DNA of 64,000 nucleotides from contig VSSA01000008.1 of NCBI GenBank assembly GCA_008123405.1, positions 1-64,000 on the forward strand. The letters run 5' to 3'. Source of the DNA: Nocardioides sp. BGMRC 2183. GTDB taxonomy: Bacteria > Actinomycetota > Actinomycetes > Propionibacteriales > Nocardioidaceae. The notes beneath the pieces are model-generated. The model did no database searches. It was given only the letters and a program-made list of their open reading frames with translations, and had not been told where the DNA came from. The position numbers and the translations under genes were made by a program. This document shows, one piece after another, positions 60,959 through 64,000 of the stretch (position 1 is its first letter; the number at the start of each line of letters is the position of its first letter).

Positions 60959-62539
60959 ATGGGGATCACGACCAGGCGACGCCGCTCCCCCTTCGGCGCC
61001 CGGGTGCTCGGCCCGCGGGAGCAGGACGCCCGCCATCTGCGGCTGCGGATCCAGGTGCTGCTGACGGTGTTGCTGCTGCTCACCAACGTCTTCGGCGTCG
61101 CTGTCGTCTTCGTCGTCAACACCTGGGCGATCCCCTCCCCGGAGCCGACCCGGGAGATGGTCATCGCCCTGGCGATCGCGATCCCGGTCTACGTCGTGGT
61201 GGGCGCGGCGATCGGCGTCGTACTCGGCACCACGACCAGTCTCAGTGCGCTGCGTTGGGCCACGCGCAACGACGGCGAGCCGACCGTTGCGGAGCGGTCC
61301 AAGGCGCTGCGGGTGCCGCTGCGGCTCACCCTGATCCAGTTCGGCATCTGGGCGGTCGGCACCGTGCTGTTCACCGTGCTCGCCGCCCGCCTGCAGCCGG
61401 ATCGGGCGCTGGGCACCGCACTCACCGTGGGGATCGGCGCGATCGTGGTCTCCGGGGTCGCCTACCTGGTCACCGAGTTCGCGCTGCGCCCGGTCGCCGC
61501 GCGAGCGCTGGCGAACCGGTCGGTCTCCGCGCGGCAACGCGGGGTCGGAGTCGGCCCGCGGATGATGCTCTTCTGGCTGGTCGGCACTGCCGCGCCGGTG
61601 ATCGGGCTGATGATCACCGCGCTGCTCGCGCTGAGCGCCAACGAGGCGACCCTGCCGCAGCTCGCCGTCGTCACCATCGTGCTCTGCGGGATCGTGCTGG
61701 TCTTCGGGGCGCTCCTCACCGACCTCAACGCCCGCTCCGTGGTCGCCCCGATCCTGTCGGTGCGCGACGCCCTGCGCGAGGTGGAGTCCGGTGACCTCGA
61801 CGTCGACCTGCCGGTCTACGACGGCACCGAACTGGGCCAGCTGCAGAGCGGCTTCAATGCGATGGTGCACGGGCTGCGCGAGCGCGAGAAGATCCGGGAC
61901 CTGTTCGGCCGTCACGTCGGCCGCGAGGTCGCCGAGGCAGCCACCGCCTCTCCCACCGGGGAGATCTCGCTGGGCGGCGAGACCCTGGACGCCTCGGTGC
62001 TCTTCGTCGACCTGGTCGGGTCGACGAGGTATGCCACCGAGCACGGCCCGGCCGAGGTGGTCGCGCTGCTCAACCGGTTCTTCGGGGTGGTCGTCGACGA
62101 GGTCGGGACGCACCGCGGCCTGGTCAACAAGTTCCTCGGGGACGCCGTCCTCGCCATCTTCGGCGCCCCCGCGCCGCTGCCCGACCACGCAGCCCGGGCC
62201 TTGGCGGCGGCCCGCGCCATGGCCGCCCGACTGGCCGAGGAGGTGCCCGAGGTCGGCGTCGGGATCGGCGTGGCCACCGGCACCGTCGTGGTCGGCAACG
62301 TGGGCCACCAGAACCGCTTCGAGTACACCGCGATCGGTGACGCGGTGAACTCCGCGGCCCGCCTCTGCGACCTTGCCAAGGAGGCGCCGAACGGGGTGCT
62401 GGCCGCCGGGGACAGCGTGGCCGCGGCGCGCAGCACCGATCCAGGCGAGGCGGGGCACTGGGTCGAGCACGGCGAGACGGTGCTGCGGGGCCGGACCACA
62501 CCCACACGCCTCGCTGTTCCCAGCGCCGCACTCACCTGA
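60959..62539 (+). CDS. Membrane adenylate cyclase, class III, with HAMP domain
   Basis: A 526-residue protein: six membrane segments (about 25-265), a HAMP domain (about 265-320) and a class III cyclase domain (about 340-520), the layout of the mycobacterial Rv1318c/Rv3645 group. Catalytic residues look complete: first metal Asp in LFVDLVGST, Lys and second Asp in NKFLGDAV, and Asn/Arg in GDAVNSAARL, so it should make cAMP. The long frame to 60326 is a shadow of the TauE/SafE gene; a GTG at 60882 is a weaker alternative start. Confidence 0.92.
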   Translation: MGITTRRRRSPFGARVLGPREQDARHLRLRIQVLLTVLLLLTNVFGVAVVFVVNTWAIPSPEPTREMVIALAIAIPVYVVVGAAIGVVLGTTTSLSALRWATRNDGEPTVAERSKALRVPLRLTLIQFGIWAVGTVLFTVLAARLQPDRALGTALTVGIGAIVVSGVAYLVTEFALRPVAARALANRSVSARQRGVGVGPRMMLFWLVGTAAPVIGLMITALLALSANEATLPQLAVVTIVLCGIVLVFGALLTDLNARSVVAPILSVRDALREVESGDLDVDLPVYDGTELGQLQSGFNAMVHGLREREKIRDLFGRHVGREVAEAATASPTGEISLGGETLDASVLFVDLVGSTRYATEHGPAEVVALLNRFFGVVVDEVGTHRGLVNKFLGDAVLAIFGAPAPLPDHAARALAAARAMAARLAEEVPEVGVGIGVATGTVVVGNVGHQNRFEYTAIGDAVNSAARLCDLAKEAPNGVLAAGDSVAAARSTDPGEAGHWVEHGETVLRGRTTPTRLAVPSAALT

Positions 62540-62550
62540 CGGCCTCGGGC

Positions 62551-62648
62551 TCAGTTCCGACACGTCAGTTCCGACACGTCAGTTCCGACACGTCAGTTCC
62601 GACACGTCAGTTCCGACGCGTCAGCTCCGACGCGTCACCTCCGATCGC
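62551..62648. repeat. 14-bp tandem repeat
   Basis: Units of 14 bases (TCAGTTCCGACACG) start at 62551, 62565, 62579 and 62593, with variants at 62607, 62621 and 62635. The first four are identical; the last three drift. It lies between the convergent cyclase and ArsR-like genes, starting 11 bases past the cyclase stop. Confidence 0.9.
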
Positions 62649-62691
62649 CAGCACGACCCCGCCCACGACGAGCAGCATGCTCGGCCAGATG

Positions 62692-63678
62692 TCACAACCG
62701 GCCGGACGAGCTCCGCAGCATGGCATCCCCGAGCTGGGAGCGCAGATAGAGCATCGAGCGGCCGTGGCGCGCCGAGGTCAGCAGGCCGGCTTCACGCATC
62801 GCCCGCAGGTGCTGGTTGACCGCGCTCGTGGTCACCCCGAGCCTCACCGCGAGCTCGGTCGAGGACGCGGGCGCCTCGAGCACCGCGAGGAGGCGGGCGC
62901 GCGGAGCGCCGATCAGGGCAGCGAGGGCATCGGGGGCCCGGGGTCGGTCGCGCTCCCAGAGCGTGCCGGCGCCGCGGGCGCCGTACAGGATGAGGGGCGG
63001 CTCGGCGGGCGCGATCGGGACCGTGGGCCTGCGAGTGAACAGCGACGGCGCCAGGGTCAGCCCTTCCCCGGCGGTGCTGCGGCGGAACCGGACGTCGGAG
63101 GTGAGCTCGACCTGCACCACATCGCCGACCAACCGGATCTGCGGCGAGAGGTCGGCGAACATCGCGGCGAGGCCGTCCCGGGCGATGGTCCGCCCCCGGA
63201 ACACGATGTCGGCCTCCAGCACCGCCCGCATCCGCGGCCACCACGGCTCGAAGCACGCGGTCCAGTACGCCGCCAGCGCGCGGGTGATCCGCCGCAGCAA
63301 CCGGTCGCGGCGACCCTTGAGCACGGCCGGGCGGGTGGCCGGGTCCGGGTGCACCTCGGCGATGTCGTCGGCGACCACGTCCAACGGGGTGGCCGCGAGC
63401 GCCGCGAGCTCCTCGTCGAACCGGGTCAGCGGGGACCACGGCCGCGGAGTGAGGAAGTCCGGGGTCCACATGTCCGCGTTGGTGAGGGCGAGCAGCAACT
63501 CGCCGTCGAGCCCGGTGCGGGCCGCCTCGGTGCGCTGCAGCCACGCCAGCTGCAGCGGGTAGCGGCCGGGCTCGCGCCAGGTCCGCAACGAGAGCGCGAG
63601 CTCGTTCATCGGCGAGAGCGCGAACCGCACCTCGCCGAGGTCGGAGCCGGCCAGCTCGTACTCCGCCTGCCCAACCAT
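62692..63678 (-). CDS. ArsR-family regulator with long N-terminal domain
   Basis: A 328-residue protein: an N-terminal domain of about 240 residues (DUF5937-like) and a C-terminal winged helix of the ArsR type (AVRLGVTTSAVNQHLRAMRE, about residues 278-297). No metal-binding Cys pair is present, so it is not a metal sensor of the classic kind. I chose the ATG at 63678; TTG 63687 would add three residues. It is divergent from an MFS transporter gene, which it probably represses. Confidence 0.85.
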   Translation of the reverse strand: MVGQAEYELAGSDLGEVRFALSPMNELALSLRTWREPGRYPLQLAWLQRTEAARTGLDGELLLALTNADMWTPDFLTPRPWSPLTRFDEELAALAATPLDVVADDIAEVHPDPATRPAVLKGRRDRLLRRITRALAAYWTACFEPWWPRMRAVLEADIVFRGRTIARDGLAAMFADLSPQIRLVGDVVQVELTSDVRFRRSTAGEGLTLAPSLFTRRPTVPIAPAEPPLILYGARGAGTLWERDRPRAPDALAALIGAPRARLLAVLEAPASSTELAVRLGVTTSAVNQHLRAMREAGLLTSARHGRSMLYLRSQLGDAMLRSSSGRL

Positions 63679-63686
63679 GAAGCGCA

Positions 63687-63692
63687 ACGCTA
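63687..63692 (-). promoter_or_regulatory. -10 box of the ArsR-like gene (leaderless)
   Basis: The minus strand reads TAGCGT, 8 bases before the ATG at 63678. Confidence 0.35.
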
Positions 63693-63735
63693 CATCGTTC
63701 GCTCGGCGCGTCCGCGGCGTGGGAGAAACTTCCGC

Positions 63736-64000
63736 GTGCCCCGTCTTCTCCCGGCCGACCCGGTCGAACGTGCTCTGACCCTCTCCACGGCGACCGCCTC
63801 GCTCTCGACCGGGCTCTTCTACAGCGTCAGCGCGCTCTACTTCACCCGCGTGGTCGGGCTCAGCGCCACCACTGTCGGTCTCGGGCTGACCATCGCCGGC
63901 GCGGTCGGGGTGCTCGCATCCTTCCTCGGCGGCCAGGCGGCGGACCGGATCGGTGCCGATCGCCTCCAGCTGTGGGCGAACGCGATCCAGGGCGTGGCGA
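63736..64000 (+). CDS. MFS transporter, 5' part (cut by the window end)
   Basis: An open frame from GTG 63736 to the end of the window, 88 residues so far. Two membrane segments are visible, then GGQAADRIGADRL, the loop motif between helices 2 and 3 of major facilitator proteins. GGGAG lies 10 bases before the start. It is divergent from the ArsR-like gene, the usual layout of a repressor and an exporter. The substrate cannot be told. Confidence 0.82.
   Translation, partial: MPRLLPADPVERALTLSTATASLSTGLFYSVSALYFTRVVGLSATTVGLGLTIAGAVGVLASFLGGQAADRIGADRLQLWANAIQGVA

Noticed and set aside
62551-62648. CRISPR array
   Set aside because: Units are 14 bases with no spacers and no cas genes nearby; it is a plain tandem repeat.

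Overview
The window comes from a high-GC actinobacterium, most like Nocardioides or a relative in the Propionibacteriales. The grounds are the GC-rich codon use, frequent GTG starts, many promoters of the form TAGCGT 6-8 bases before a start codon (leaderless genes), a deazaflavin (F420)-type nitroreductase homologue, MenB, an AfsR/SARP regulator, an actinobacterial membrane adenylate cyclase, and secreted enzymes with basic Ig-like tails. The genus is inferred, not proven. No rRNA, tRNA, CRISPR array, transposase or phage gene was seen, and no stretch over 300 bases lacks a gene.

Layout. 239-3250: pntAB, the proton-translocating transhydrogenase, ended by a 17-bp inverted repeat. 3349-3924: a 2H phosphoesterase (thpR). 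4066-37158: a 33-kb L-rhamnose locus. It holds three very large secreted GH78-type alpha-L-rhamnosidases (4066-19280), then, reading leftward from 35906, an ABC importer (rhaT-P-Q-S), mutarotase rhaM, isomerase rhaI, the fused rhamnulose-1-P aldolase/lactaldehyde dehydrogenase rhaEW, kinase rhaB, a GH106-type rhamnosidase, lutABC for lactate oxidation and a 78-residue LuxR-type HTH protein. A divergent LacI-family regulator sits at the head of the operon (36121-37158). 37367-46245: mixed chromosomal genes (VIT-family transporter, acyl-CoA dehydrogenase, Ser/Thr kinase, sirtuin, PrsW-like protease with a partner, menB, Ddn-like protein, ACT protein). 46379-54950: recC-recB-recD as an overlapping operon. 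55086-58492: a LysE exporter whose end overlaps a convergent SARP regulator. 58673-64000: PGPGW membrane protein, SnoaL-like protein, TauE/SafE permease, adenylate cyclase, ArsR-like regulator and the start of an MFS transporter.

How it works together. The rhamnose locus reads as a complete route. Secreted GH78 and GH106 enzymes release L-rhamnose from polymers or glycosides. RhaSTPQ imports it, and RhaM, RhaI, RhaB and RhaEW convert it to dihydroxyacetone phosphate and L-lactate. LutABC oxidises the lactate to pyruvate. Four copies of one 12-bp operator-like motif, TGAAA(C/G)G(A/T)(A/T)T(C/T)A, lie before two of the rhamnosidases and in the rhaT/regulator divergent region. Two promoters also share an identical 14-mer of CRP/GlxR type.

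The most unusual non-coding content is a set of short intergenic repeats: a 22-bp tandem repeat at two distant sites, a 32-bp tandem repeat with a dispersed 16-bp core, a 14-bp tandem repeat and a 130-bp near-palindrome. Several of these overlap the stop codon of the neighbouring gene.
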